This document shows positions 37,801-52,400 of a stretch of DNA of 64,000 bases, in pieces (the stretch's first letter is position 1; each line of letters begins with the position of its first letter). Below the pieces are notes generated by a model that saw only the letters and a list, made by a program, of their open reading frames with translations, was not told the origin of the DNA and searched no databases. The stretch spans positions 52,408,646 to 52,472,645 of the forward strand of contig OY804582.1 of assembly GCA_963680875.1 (NCBI GenBank), written 5' to 3'. This DNA is from Bathymodiolus brooksi (lineage: Eukaryota; Mollusca; Bivalvia; Mytilida; Modiolidae). The translations under genes and the position numbers were made by a program.

Positions 37801-40800
37801 TTATTTACTCCAATCAAGGGGCGTATTGACAGTCTTACTGTATATATTTATAAAGCAGAGACATGTACAAACATTTTGAGGTATAATACATGTATGTCAA
37901 GCTATCCTGGAGACCGGAAGTGGACGAAAATTGAGCCATAATGGTTGTACAGCCGCAATTTTGACCTTCCCTACCATGGTTTTTTACTTCTTACTTGGTC
38001 CACAGGTCCTATGGAATGATCTACGGGGAATAGTTATCAAGCAGAGGCATTGACAAACGTTTTGAGGTATCATACATGCAGATCAAGCCTCCCTGAGCAC
38101 CGGAAGTTGCCTATTACAGAGCTAAAATGGGATGCCAGGACGTGACGGTTATTCCGGGTAATAACGCATATTGGTTTTTCGCATTTTTCTGGCTAACGAA
38201 GGGCTCCAGAAATAAAAACTAAACATATATATTAAGCAGAGACCCCTGTGCATATATTTGTTAAGGTATTTGGTTATTCGGGCCGCCATGGGAACCGGAA
38301 GGGGGTGAAAACATAGGTAAACGTTTTATTTTAACCTACCGCCGGACATTGGTTTTGCATTATTTACTCCAATCAAGGGGCGTATAGACAGTCTTCCTGT
38401 ATATATTTATAAAGCAGAGACATGTACAAACATTTTGAGGTATAATACATGTATGTCAAGCTATCCTGGAGACCGGAAGTGGACGAAAATTGAGCCATAA
38501 TGGTTGTACAGCCGGCAATTTTGACCTACCCGACCATGGTTTTTTACTTCTTACTTGGTCCACAGGTCCTATGGAATGATCTACGGGGAATAGTTATCAA
38601 GCAGAGGCATTGACAAACGTTTTGAGGTATCATACATGCAGATCAAGCCTCCCTGAGCATCGGAAGTTGCCTATTACGGAGCTAAAATGGGGTGCCAGGA
38701 CTGTGACGGTTATTCCGGGTAATAACGCATATTGGTTTTTCGCATTTTACTGGCTAACGAGGGCTCCAGAAATAAAAACTAAACATATATATTAAGCAGA
38801 GAACCCTGCGCACATATTTGTTAAGGTATTTGGTTATTCGGGCCGCAATGGGGACCGGAAGGGGGTGAAAACATAGGTAAACCGTTTTATTTTAACCTAC
38901 CGCCGGACATTGGTTTTGCATTATTTACTCCAATCAAGGGGCGTATAGACAGTCTTACTGTATATATTTATACTGCAGAGACATGTACAAACATTTTGAG
39001 GTATAATACATGTATGTCAAGCTATCCTGGAGACCGGAAGTGGACGAAAATTGAGCCATAATGGTTGTACAGCAGGCAATTTTAACCTACCGACCATGGT
39101 TTTTTACATCTTACTTGGTCCACAGGTCCTATGGAATGATCTACGGGGAATAGTTATCAAGCAGAGGCATTGACAAATGTTTTGAGGTATCATACATGCA
39201 GATCAAGCCTCCCTGAGCACCGGAAGTTGCCTATTACGGAGCTAAAATGGGATGCCAGGACTGTGACGGTTATTCCGGGTAATAACGCATATTGGTTTTT
39301 CGCATTTTTCTGGCTAACTAGGGCTCCAGAAATAAAAACTAAACATATATATTAAGCAGAGACACCTGTGCACATATTTGTTAAGGTATTTGGTTATTCG
39401 GGCCGCCATGGGGACCGGAAGGGGGTGAAAACATAGGTAAAACGTTTTATTTTAACCTACCGCCGGACATTGGTTTTACATTATTTACTCCAATCAAGGG
39501 GCGTATAGACAGTATTACTGTATATATTTATAAAGCAGAGACATGTACAAACATTTTGAGGTATAATACATGTATGTCAAGCTATCCTGGAGATCGGAAG
39601 TGGACGAAAATGGAGCCATAATGGTTGTACAGCAGGCAATTTTGACCTACCCGACCATGGTTTTTTACTTCTTACTTGGTCCACAGGTCCTATGGAATGA
39701 TCTACGGGGAATAGTTATCAAGCAGAGGCATTGACAAACGTTTTGAGGTATCATACATGCAGATCAAGCCTCCCTGAGCACCGGAAGTTGCCTATTACAG
39801 AGCTAAAATGGGATGCCAGGACCCTGACGGTTATTCCGGATAATAACGCATATTGGTTTTTCGCATTTTTCTGGCTAACGAGGGCTCCAAATATAAAAAC
39901 TAAACATATATATTAAGCAGAGACCCCTGTGCACATATTTGTTAAGGTATTTGGTTATTCGGGCCGCCATGGGGACCGGAAGGGGGTGAAAACATAGGTA
40001 AACCGTTTTATTTTAACCTACCGCCGGACATTGGTTTTACATTATTTACTCCAATCAAGGGGCGTATAGACAGTCTTACTGTATATATTTATAAAGCAGA
40101 GACATGTACAAACATTTTGAGGTATAATACATGTATGTCAAGCTATCCTGGAGACCGGAAATGGACGAAAATTGAGCCATAATGGTTGTACAACCGCAAT
40201 TTTGACCTACCCGACCATGGTTTTTTACTTCTTACTTGGTCCACAGGTCCTATGGAATGATCTACGGGGAATAGTTATCAAGCAGAGGCATTGACAAACG
40301 TTTTGAGGTATCATACATGCAGATCAAGCCTCCCTGAGCACCGGAAGTTGCCTATTACGGAGCTAAAATGGGATGCCAGGACCGTGACGGTTATTCCGGG
40401 TAATAACGCATATTGGTTTTTCGCATTTTTCAGGCTAACGAGGGCTCCAGAAATAAAAACTAAACATATATATTAAGCAGAGACCCCTGTGCACATATTT
40501 GTTAAGGTATTTGGTTATTCGGGCCGCCATGGGGACCAGAAGGGGTTGAAAACATAGGTAAAACGTTTTATTTTAACCTACCGCCGGACATTGGTTTTAC
40601 ATTATTTACTCCAATCAAGGGGCGTATAGACAGTCTTACTGTATATATTTATAAAGCAGAGACATGTACAAACATTTTGAGGTATAATACATGTATGTCA
40701 AGCTATCCTGGAGACCGGAAATGGACGAAAATTGAGCCATAATGGTTGTACAACCGCAATTTTGACCTACCCGACCATGGTTTTTTACTTCTTACTTGGT

Positions 40801-41025
40801 CCACAGGTCCTATGGAATGATCTACGGGGAATAGTTATCAAGCAGAGGCATTGACAAACGTTTTGAGGTATCATACATGCAGATCAAGCCTCCCTGAGCA
40901 CCGGAAGTTGCCTATTACAGAGCTAAAATGGGATGCCAGGACCGTGACGGTTATTCCGGGTAATAACGCATATTGGTTTTTCGCATTTTTCTGGCTAACG
41001 AGGGCTCCAGAAATAAAAACTAAAC
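34870..41025. repeat. Family-B subblock with pairs of near-identical neighbours
   Basis: Monomers start at 34870, 35428, 35986, 36546, 37106, 37666, 38225, 38785, 39345, 39906 and 40466. Adjacent copies share private changes. GTCAAACTATCC occurs in 35986 and 36546. CCATGTGGACCGG, GCGTATTGACAG, CTTCCCTACCATGG and the one-base deletion CAGGACGTGACGG occur in 37106 and 37666 (the deletion lies just inside each copy). GGAAATGGACG with TACAACCGC occurs in 39906 and 40466. No regular multi-monomer period was evident here beyond these pairs. Confidence 0.78.
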
Positions 41026-44000
41026 ATATATATTAAGCAGAGACCCCTGTGCACATATTTGTTAAGGTATTTGGTTATTCGGGCCGCCATGGGGACCGGA
41101 AGGGGGTGAAAACATAGGTAAACCGTTTTATTTTAACCTATCGCGGACATTGGTTTTACATTATTTACTCCATTCAAGGGGCGTATAGACAGTCTTACTG
41201 TATATATTTATAAAGCAGAGACATGTACAAACATTTTGAAGTATAATACATGTATGTCAAGCTATCCTGGAGACCGGAAGTGGACGAAAATTGAGCCATA
41301 ATGGTTGTACAGCCGCAATTTTGACCTTCCCGACCATGGTTTTTTACTTCTTACTTGGTCCACAGGTCCTATGGAATGATCTACGGGGAATAGTTATCAA
41401 GCAGAGGCATTGACAAACGTTTTGAGGTATCATACATGCATATCAAGCCTCCCTGAGCACCGGAAGTTGCCTATTACGGAGCTAAAATGGGATGCCAGGA
41501 CCGTGACGGTTATTCCGGGTAATAACGCATATTGGTTTTTCGCATTTTTCTGGCTAACGAGGGCTCCAGAAATAAAAATTAAACATATATATTAAGCAGA
41601 GACCCCTGTGCATATATTTGTTAAGGTATTTGGTTATTCGGACCGCCATGGGGACCAGAAGGGGTTGAAAACATAGGTAAAACGTTTTATTTTAACCTAC
41701 CGCCGGACATTGGTTTTACATTATTTACTCCAATCAAGGGGCGTATAGACAGTCATACTGTATATATTTATAAAGCAGAGACATGTACAAACATTTTGAG
41801 GTATAATACATGTATGTCAAGCTATCCTGGAGACCGGAAATGGACGAAAATTGAGCCATAATGGTTGTACAACCGCAATTTTGACCTACCCGACCATGGT
41901 TTTTTACTTCTTACTTGGTCCACAGGTCCTATGGAATGATCTACGGGGAATAGTTATCAAGCAGAGGCATTGACAAACGTTTTGAGGTATCATACATGCA
42001 GATCAAGCCTCCCTGAGCACCGGAAGTTGCCTATTACGGAGCTAAAATGGGATGCCAGGACCGTGACGGTTATTCCGGGTAATAACGCATATTGGTTTTT
42101 CGCATTTTTCTGGCTAACGAGGGCTCCAGAAATAAAAACTAAACATATATATTAAGCAGAGACCCCTGTGCACATATTTGTTAAGGTATTTGGTTATTCG
42201 GGCCGCCATGGGGACCAGAAGGGGTTGAAAACATAGGTAAAACGTTTTATTTTAACCTACCGCCGGACATTGGTTTTACATTATTTACTCCAATCAAGGG
42301 GCGTATAGACAGTCTTACTGTATATATTTATAAAGCAGAGACATGTACAAACATTTTGAGGTATAATACATGTATGTCAAGCTATCCTGGAGACCGGAAA
42401 TGGACGAAAATTGAGCCATAATGGTTGTACAACCGCAATTTTGACCTACCCGACCATGGTTTTTTACTTCTTACTTGGTCCACAGGTCCTATGGAATGAT
42501 CTACGGGGAATAGTTATCAAGCGGAGGCATTGACAAACGTTTTGAGGTATCATACATGCAGATCAAGCCTCCCTGAGCACCGGAAGTTGCCTATTACAGA
42601 GCTAAAATGGGATGCCAGGACTGTGACGGTTATTCCGGGTAATAACGCATATTGGTTTTTCGCATTTTTCTGGCTAACTAGGGCTCCAGAAATAAAAACT
42701 AAACATATATATTAAGCAGAGACCCCTGTGCACATATTTGTTAAGGTATTTGGTTATTCGGGCCGCCATGGGGACCGGAAGGGGGTGAAAACATAGGTAA
42801 ACCGTTTTATTTTAACCTACCGCGGACATTGGTTTTACATTATTTACTCCATTCAAGGGGCGTATAGACAGTCTTACTGTATATATTTATAAAGCAGAGA
42901 CATGTACAAACATTTTGAAGTATAATACATGTATGTCAAACTATCCTGGAGACCGGAAGTGGACGAAAATTGAGCCATAATGGTTGTACAGCCGCAATTT
43001 TGACCTTCCCGACCATGGTTTTTTACTTCTTACTTGGTCCACAGGTCCTATGGAATGATCTACGGGGAATAGTTATCAAGCAGAGGCATTGACAAACGTT
43101 TTGAGGTATCATACATGCAGATCAAGCCTCCCTGAGCACCGGAAGTTGCCTATTACGGAGCTAAAATGGGATGCCAGGACTGTGACGGTTATTCCTGGTA
43201 ATAACGCATATTGGTTTTTCGCATTTTTCTGGCTAACGAGGGCTCCAGAAATAAAAACTAAACATATATATTAAGCAGAGACCCCTGTGCACATATTTGT
43301 TAAGGTATTTGGTTATTCGGGCCGCCATGGGGACCGGAAGGGGGTGAAAACATAGGTAAACCGTTTTATTTTAACCTACCGCGGACATTGGTTTTACATT
43401 ATTTACTCCATTCAAGGGGCGTATAGACAGTCTTACTGTATATATTTATAAAGCAGAGACATGTACAAACATTTTGAAGTATAATACATGTATGTCAAGC
43501 TATCCTGGAGACCGGAAGTGGACGAAAATTGAGCCATAATGGTTGTACAGCCGCAATTTTGACCTATCCGACCATGGTTTTATACCTCTGACTTGGTCCA
43601 CAGGTCCTATGGAATGATCTACGGGGAATAGTTATCAAGCAGAGGCATTGACAAACGTTTTGAGGTATCATACATGCAGATCAAGCCTCCCTGAGCACCG
43701 GAAGTTGCCTATTACAGAGCTAAAATGGGATGCCAGGACTGTGACGGTTATTCCGGGTAATAACGCATATTGGTTTTTCGCATTTTTCTGGCTAACGAGG
43801 GCTCCAGAAATAAAAACTAAACATATATATTAAGCAGAGACCCCTGTACACATATTTGTTAAGGTATTTGGTTATTCGGGCCGCCATGGGGACCGGAAGG
43901 GGTTGAAAACATAGGTAAAACGTTTTATTTTAACCTACCGCCGGACATTGGTTTTACATTATTTACTCCAATCAAGGGGCGTATAGACAGTCTTACTGTA

Positions 44001-44941
44001 TATATTTATAAAGCAGAGACATGTACAAACATTTTGAAGTATAATACATGTATGTCAAGCTATCCTGGAGACCGGAAGTGGACGAAAATTGAGCCATAAT
44101 GGTTGTACAGCCGCAATTTTGACCTATCCGACCATGGTTTTATACCTCTGACTTGGTCCACAGGTCCTATGGAATGATCTACGGGGAATAGTTATCAAGC
44201 AGAGGCATTGACAAACGTTTTGAGGTATCATACATGCAGATCAAGCCTCCCTGAGGACCGGAAGTTGCCTATTACAGAGCTAAAATGGGATGCCAGGACT
44301 GTGACGGTTATTCCGGGTAATAACGCATATTGGTTTTTCGCATTTTTCTGGCTAACGAGGGCTCCAGAAATAAAAATTAAACATATATATTAAGCAGAGA
44401 CCCCTGTGCACATATTTGTTAAGGTATTTGGTTATTCGGGCCGCCATGGGGACCGGAAGGGGGTGAAAACATAGGTAAACCGTTTTATTTCAACCTACTG
44501 CGGACATTGGTTTTACATTATTTACTCCATTCAAGGGGCGTATAGACAGTCTTACTGTATATAGTTATAAAGCAGAGACATGTACAAACATTTTGAAGTA
44601 TAATACATGTATGTCAAGCTATCCTGGAGACCGGAAGTGGACGAAAATTGAGCCATAATGGTTGTACAGCCGCAATTTTGACCTATCCGACCATGGTTTT
44701 ATACCTCTGACTTGGTCCACAGGTCCTATGGAATGATCTACGGGGAATAGTTATCAAGCAGAGGCATTGACAAACGTTTTGAGGTATCATACATGCAGAT
44801 CAAGCCTCCCTGAGCACCGGAAGTTGCCTATTACAGAGCTAAAATGGGATGCCAGGACTGTGACGGTTATTCCGGGTAATAACGCATATTGGTTTTTCGC
44901 ATTTTTCTGGCTAACGAGGGCTCCAGAAATAAAAATTAAAC
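41026..44941. repeat. Family-B subblock, transition to higher-order region
   Basis: Monomers start at 41026, 41585, 42145, 42705, 43264, 43823 and 44383. Copies 41585 and 42145 have ACCAGAAGGGGTTG with GGAAATGGACG and TACAACCGC. Copies 41026 and 42705, three monomers apart (1679 bp), share CGCGGACATT, CCATTCAAGG and GACCTTCCCGACC. From 43264 on, S2 has CTATCCGACC with TTTTATACCTCTGAC, which dominates to about 63 kb. Confidence 0.75.
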
Positions 44942-47900
44942 ATATATATTAAGCAGAGACCCCTGTGCACATATTTGTTAAGGTATTTGGTTATTCGGGC
45001 CGCCATGGGGACCGGAAGGGGGTGAAAACATAGGTAAACCGTTTTATTTCAACCTACTGCGGACATTGGTTTTACATTATTTACTCCATTCAAGGGGCGT
45101 ATAGACAGTCTTACTGTATATAGTTATAAAGCAGAGACATGTACAAACATTTTGAAGTATAATACATGTATGTCAAGCTATCCTGGAGACCGGAAGTGGA
45201 CGAAAATTGAGCCATAATGGTTGTACAGCCGCAATTTTGACCTATCCGACCATGGTTTTATACCTCTGACTTGGTCCACAGGTCCTATGGAATGATCTAC
45301 GGGGAATAGTTATCAAGCAGAGGCATTGACAAACGTTTTGAGGTATCATACATGCAGATCAAGCCTCCCTGAGCACCGGAAGTTGCCTATTACAGAGCTA
45401 AAATGGGATGCCAGGACTGTGACGGTTATTCCGGGTAATAACGCATATTGGTTTTTCGCATTTTTCTGGCTAACGAGGGCTCCAGAAATAAAAATTAAAC
45501 ATATATATTAAGCAGAGACCCCTGTGCACATATTTGTTAAGGTATTTGGTTATTCGGGCCGCCATGGGGACCAGAAGGTGTTGAAAACATAGGTAAAACG
45601 TTTTATTTTAACCTACCGCCGGACATTGGTTTTACATTATTTACTCCAATCAAGGGGCGTATAGACAGTCTTACTGTATATATTTATAAAGCAGAGACAT
45701 GTACAAACATTTTGAGGTATAATACATGTATGTCAAGCTATCCTGGAGACCGGAAGTGGACGAAAATTGAGCCATAATGGTTGTACAGCCGCAATTTTGA
45801 CCTACACGACCATGGTTTTTTACTTCTTACTTGGTCCACAGGTCCTATGGAATGATCTACGGGGAATAGTTATCAAGCAGAGGCATTGACAAACGTTTTG
45901 AGGTATCATACATGCAGATCAAGCCTCCCTGAGCACCGGAAGTTGCCTATTACAGAGCTAAAATGGGATGCCAGGACCGTGACGGTTATTCCTGGTAATA
46001 ACGCATATTGAATTTTCGCATTTTTCTGGCTAACGAGGGCTCCAGAAATAAAAACTAAACATATATATTAAGCAGAGACCCCTGTGCACATATTTGTTAA
46101 GGTATTTGGTTATTCGGGCCGCCATGGGGACCGGAAGGGGGCGAAAACATAGGTAAACCGTTTTATTTTAACCTACTGCGGATATTGGTTTTACATTATT
46201 TACTCCAATCAAGGGGCGTATAGACAGTCTTACTGTATATATTTATAAAGCAGAAACATGTACAAACATTTTGAGGTATAATACATGTATGTCAAGCTAT
46301 CCTGGAGACCGGAAGTGGACGAAAATTGAGCCATAATGGTTGTACAGCGCAATTTTGACCTACACGACCATGGTTTTTTACTTCTTACTTGGTCCACAGG
46401 TCCTATGGAATGATCTACGGGGAATAGTTATCAAGCAGAGGCATTGACAAACGTTTTGAGGTATCATACATGCAGATCAAGCCTCCCTGAGCACCGGAAG
46501 TTGCCTATTACAGAGCTAAAATGGGATGCCAGGACCGTGACGGTTATTCCGGATAATAACGCATATTGGTTTTTCGCATTTTTCTGGCTAACGAGGGCTC
46601 CAGAAATAAAAATTAAACATATATATTAAGCAGAGACCCCTGTGCACATATTTGTTAAGGTATTTGGTTATTCGGGCCGCCATGGGGACCGGAAGGGGGT
46701 GAAAACATAGGTAAACCGTTTTATTTTAACCTACTGCGGACAGTGGTTTTACATTATTTACTCCATTCAAGGGGCGTATAGACAGTCTTACTGTATATAT
46801 TTATAAAGCAGAGACATGTACAAACATTTTGAAGTATAATACATGTATGTCAAGCTATCCTGGAGACCGGAAGTGGACGAAAATTGAGCCATAATGGTTG
46901 TACAGCCGCAATTTTGACCTATCCGACCATGGTTTTATACCTCTGACTTGGTCCACAGGTCCTATGGAATGATCTACGGGGAATAGTTATCAAGCAGAGG
47001 CATTGACAAACGTTTTGAGGTATCATACATGCAGATCAAGCCTCCCTGAGGACCGGAAGTTGCCTATTACAGAGCTAAAATGGGATGCCAGGACTGTGAC
47101 GGTTATTCCGGGTAATAACGCATATTGGTTTTTCGCATTATTCTGGCTAACGAGGGCTCCAGAAATAAAAATTAAACATATATATTAAGCAGAGACCCCT
47201 GTGCACATATTTGTTAAGGTATTTGGTTATTCGGGCCGCCATGGGGACCGGAAGGGGGTGAAAACATAGGTAAACCGTTTTATTTTAACCTACTGCGGAC
47301 ATTGGTTTTACATTATTTACTCCATTCAAGGGGCGTATAGACAGTCTTACTGTATATAGTTATAAAGCAGAGACATGTACAAACATTTTGAAGTATAATA
47401 CATGTATGTCAAGCTATCCTGGAGACCGGAAGTGGACGAAAATTGAGCCATAATGGTTGTACAGCCGCAATTTTGACCTATCCGACCATGGTTTTATACC
47501 TCTGACTTGGTCCACAGGTCCTATGGAATGATCTACGGGGAATAGTTATCAAGCAGAGGCATTGACAAACGTTTTGAGGTATCATACATGCAGATCAAGC
47601 CTCCCTGAGCACCGGAAGTTGCCTATTACAGAGCTAAAATGGGATGCCAGGACTGTGACGGTTATTCCGGGTAATAACGCATATTGGTTTTTCGCATTTT
47701 TCTGGCTAACGAGGGCTCCAGAAATAAAAATTAAACATATATATTAAGCAGAGACCCCTGTGCACATATTTGTTAAGGTATTTGGTTATTCGGGCCGCCA
47801 TGGGGACCAGAAGGTGTTGAAAACATAGGTAAAACGTTTTATTTTAACCTACCGCCGGACATTGGTTTTACATTATTTACTCCAATCAAGGGGCGTATAG

Positions 47901-49414
47901 ACAGTCTTACTGTATATATTTATAAAGCAGAGACATGTACAAACATTTTGAGGTATAATACATGTATGTCAAGCTATCCTGGAGACCGGAAGTGGACGAA
48001 AATTGAGCCATAATGGTTGTACAGCCGCAATTTTGACCTACACGACCATGGTTTTTTACTTCTTACTTGGTCCACAGGTCCTATGGAATGATCTACGGGG
48101 AATAGTTATCAAGCAGAGGCATTGACAAACGTTTTGAGGTATCATACATGCAGATCAAGCCTCCCTGAGCACCGGAAGTTGCCTATTACAGAGCTAAAAT
48201 GGGATGCCAGGACCGTGACGGTTATTCCGGGTAATAACGCATATTGAATTTTCGCATTTTTCTGGCTAACGAGGGCTCCAGAAATAAAAATTAAACATAT
48301 ATATTAAGCAGAGACCCCTGTGCACATATTTGTTAAGGTATTTGGTTATTCGGGCCGCCATGGGGACCGGAAGGGGGCGAAAACATAGGTAAACCGTTTT
48401 ATTTTAACCTACTGCGGATATTGGTTTTACATTATTTACTCCAATCAAGGGGCGTATAGACAGTCTTACTGTATATATTTATAAAGCAGAAACATGTACA
48501 AACATTTTGAGGTATAATACATGTATGTCAAGCTATCCTGGAGACCGGAAGTGGACGAAAATTGAGCCATAATGGTTGTACAGCCGCAATTTTGACCTAC
48601 ACGACCATGGCTTTTTACTTCTTACTTGGTCCACAGGTCCTATGGAATGATCTACGGGGAATAGTTATCAAGCAGAGGCATTGACAAACGTTTTGAGGTA
48701 TCATACATGCAGATCAAGCCTCCCTGAGCACCGGAAGTTGCCTATTACAGAGCTAAAATGGGATGCCAGGACCGTGACGGTTATTCCGGGTAATAACGCA
48801 TATTGGTTTTTCGCATTTTTCTGGCTAACGAGGGCTCCAGAAATAAAAACTAAACATATATATTAAGCAGAGACCCCTGTGCACATATTTGTTAAGGTAT
48901 TTGGTTATTCGGGCCGCCATGGGGACCGGAAGGGGGTGAAAACATAGGTAAACCGTTTTATTTTAACCTACTGCGGACATTGGTTTTACATTATTTACTC
49001 CATTCAAGGGGCGTATAGACAGTCTTACTGTATATATTTATAAAGCAGAGACATGTACAAACATTTTGAAGTATAATACATGTATGTCAAGCTATCCTGG
49101 AGACCGGAAGTGGACGAAAATTGAGCCATAATGGTTGTACAGCCGCAATTTTGACCTATCCGACCATGGTTTTATACCTCTGACTTGGTCCACAGGTCCT
49201 ATGGAATGATCTACGGGGAATAGTTATCAAGCAGAGGCATTGACAAACGTTTTGAGGTATCATACATGCAGATCAAGCCTCCCTGAGCACCGGAAGTTGC
49301 CTATTACAGAGCTAAAATGGGATGCCAGGACCGTGACGGTTATTCCTGGTAATAACGCATATTGGTTTTTCGCATTTTTCTGGCTAACGAGGGCTCCAGA
49401 AATAAAAACTAAAC
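44942..49414. repeat. Four-monomer higher-order repeat (~2236 bp), two units
   Basis: Monomers start at 44942 (S), 45501 (P*), 46061 (Q), 46619 (R), 47178 (S), 47737 (P*), 48297 (Q) and 48856 (R). S has TATAGTTATAAAGC. P* has ACCAGAAGGTGTTG, CTACACGACC and the rare CATATTGAATTTTCGC (46004-46019, 48240-48255). Q has GGGGGCGAAAAC, CTGCGGATATTGG and GCAGAAACATG. R has CTACTGCGG with CCATTCAAGG. The unit S-P*-Q-R is 2236 bp. The R copy at 46619 is a mosaic: its S3 carries GAGGACCGG and CGCATTATTCTGG, matching the copy at 50534. Confidence 0.82.
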
Positions 49415-52400
49415 ATATATATTAAGCAGAGACCCCTGTGCACATATTTGTTAAGGTATTTGGTTATTCGGGCCGCCATGGGGACCAGAAGGTGTTGAAA
49501 ACATAGGTAAAACGTTTTATTTTAACCTACCGCCGGACATTGGTTTTACATTATTTACTCCAATCAAGGGGCGTATAGACAGTCTTACTGTATATATTTA
49601 TAAAGCAGAGACATGTACAAACATTTTGAGGTATAATACATGTATGTCAAGCTATCCTGGAGACCGGAAGTGGACGAAAATTGAGCCATAATGGTTGTAC
49701 AGCCGCAATTTTGACCTACACGACCATGGTTTTTTACTTCTTACTTGGTCCACAGGTCCTATGGAATGATCTACGGGGAATAGTTATCAAGCAGAGGCAT
49801 TGACAAACGTTTTGAGGTATCATACATGCAGATCAAGCCTCCCTGAGCACCGGAAGTTGCCTATTACAGAGCTAAAATGGGATGCCAGGACCGTGACGGT
49901 TATTCCGGGTAATAACGCATATTGGTTTTTCGCATTTTTCTGGCTAACGAGGGCTCCAGAAATAAAAATTAAACATATATATTAAGCAGAGACCCCTCTG
50001 CACATATTTGTTAAGGTATTTGGTTATTCGGGCCGCCATGGGGACCGGAAGGGGGTGAAAACATAGGTAAACCGTTTTATTTTAACCTACTGCGGACATT
50101 GGTTTTACATTATTTACTCCATTCAAGGCGCGTATAGACAGTCTTACTGTATATATTTATAAAGCAGAGACATGTACAAACATTTTGAAGTATAATACAT
50201 GTATGTCAAGCTATCCTGGAGACCGGAAGTGGACGAAAATTGAGCCATAATGGTTGTACAGCCGCAATTTTGACCTATCCGACCATGGTTTTATACCTCT
50301 GACTTGGTCCACAGGTCCTATGGAATGATCTACGGGGAATAGTTATCAAGCAGAGGCATTGACAAACGTTTTGAGGTATCATACATGCAGATCAAGCCTC
50401 CCTGAGCACCGGAAGTTGCCTATTACAGAGCTAAAATGGGATGCCAGGACTGTGACGGTTATTCCGGGTAATAACGCATATTGGTTTTTCGCATTTTTCT
50501 GGCTAACGAGGGCTCCAGAAATAAAAACTAAACATATATATTAAGCAGAGACCCCTGTACACATATTTGTTAAGGTATTTGGTTATTCGGGCCGCCATGG
50601 GGACCGGAAGGGGTTGAAAACATAGGTAAAACGTTTTATTTTAACCTACCGCCGGACATTGGTTTTACATTATTTACTCCAATCAAGGGGCGTATAGACA
50701 GTCTTACTGTATATATTTATAAAGCAGAGACATGTACAAACATTTTGAAGTATAATACATGTATGTCAAGCTATCCTGGAGACCGGAAGTGGACGAAAAT
50801 TGAGCCATAATGGTTGTACAGCCGCAATTTTGACCTATCCGACCATGGTTTTATACCTCTGACTTGGTCCACAGGTCCTATGGAATGATCTACGGGGAAT
50901 AGTTATCAAGCAGAGGCATTGACAAACGTTTTGAGGTATCATACATGCAGATCAAGCCTCCCTGAGGACCGGAAGTTGCCTATTACAGAGCTAAAATGGG
51001 ATGCCAGGACTGTGACGGTTATTCCGGGTAATAACGCATATTGGTTTTTCGCATTATTCTGGCTAACGAGGGCTCCAGAAATAAAAATTAAACATATATA
51101 TTAAGCAGAGACCCCTGTGCACATATTTGTTAAGGTATTTGGTTATTCGGGCCGCCATGGGGACCGGAAGGGGGTGAAAACATAGGTAAACCGTTTTATT
51201 TTAACCTACTGCGGACATTGGTTTTACATTATTTACTCCATTCAAGGGGCGTATAGACAGTCTTACTGTATATAGTTATAAAGCAGAGACATGTACAAAC
51301 ATTTTGAAGTATAATACATGTATGTCAAGCTATCCTGGAGACCGGAAGTGGACGAAAATTGAGCCATAATGGTTGTACAGCCGCAATTTTGACCTATCCG
51401 ACCATGGTTTTATACCTCTGACTTGGTCCACAGGTCCTATGGAATGATCTACGGGGAATAGTTATCAAGCAGAGGCATTGACAAACGTTTTGAGGTATCA
51501 TACATGCAGATCAAGCCTCCCTGAGCACCGGAAGTTGCCTATTACAGAGCTAAAATGGGATGCCAGGACTGTGACGGTTATTCCGGGTAATAACGCATAT
51601 TGGTTTTTCGCATTTTTCTGGCTAACGAGGGCTCCAGAAATAAAAATTAAACATATATATTAAGCAGAGACCCCTGTGCACATATTTGTTAAGGTATTTG
51701 GTTATTCGGGCCGCCATGGGGACCAGAAGGTGTTGAAAACATAGGTAAAACGTTTTATTTTAACCTACCGCCGGACATTGGTTTTACATTATTTACTCCA
51801 ATCAAGGGGCGTATAGACAGTCTTACTGTATATATTTATAAAGCAGAGACATGTACAAACATTTTGAGGTATAATACATGTATGTCAAGCTATCCTGGAG
51901 ACCGGAAGTGGACGAAAATTGAGCCATAATGGTTGTACAGCCGCAATTTTGACCTACACGACCATGGTTTTTTACTTCTTACTTGGTCCACAGGTCCTAT
52001 GGAATGATCTACGGGGAATAGTTATCAAGCAGAGGCATTGACAAACGTTTTGAGGTATCATACATGCAGATCAAGCCTCCCTGAGCACCGGAAGTTGCCT
52101 ATTACAGAGCTAAAATGGGATGCCAGGACCGTGACGGTTATTCCGGGTAATAACGCATATTGAATTTTCGCATTTTTCTGGCTAACGAGGGCTCCAGAAA
52201 TAAAAATTAAACATATATATTAAGCAGAGACCCCTGTGCACATATTTGTTAAGGTATTTGGTTATTCGGGCCGCCATGGGGACCAGAAGGTGTTGAAAAC
52301 ATAGGTAAAACGTTTTATTTTAACCTACCGCCGGACATTGGTTTTACATTATTTACTCCAATCAAGGGGCGTATAGACAGTCTTACTGTATATATTTATA

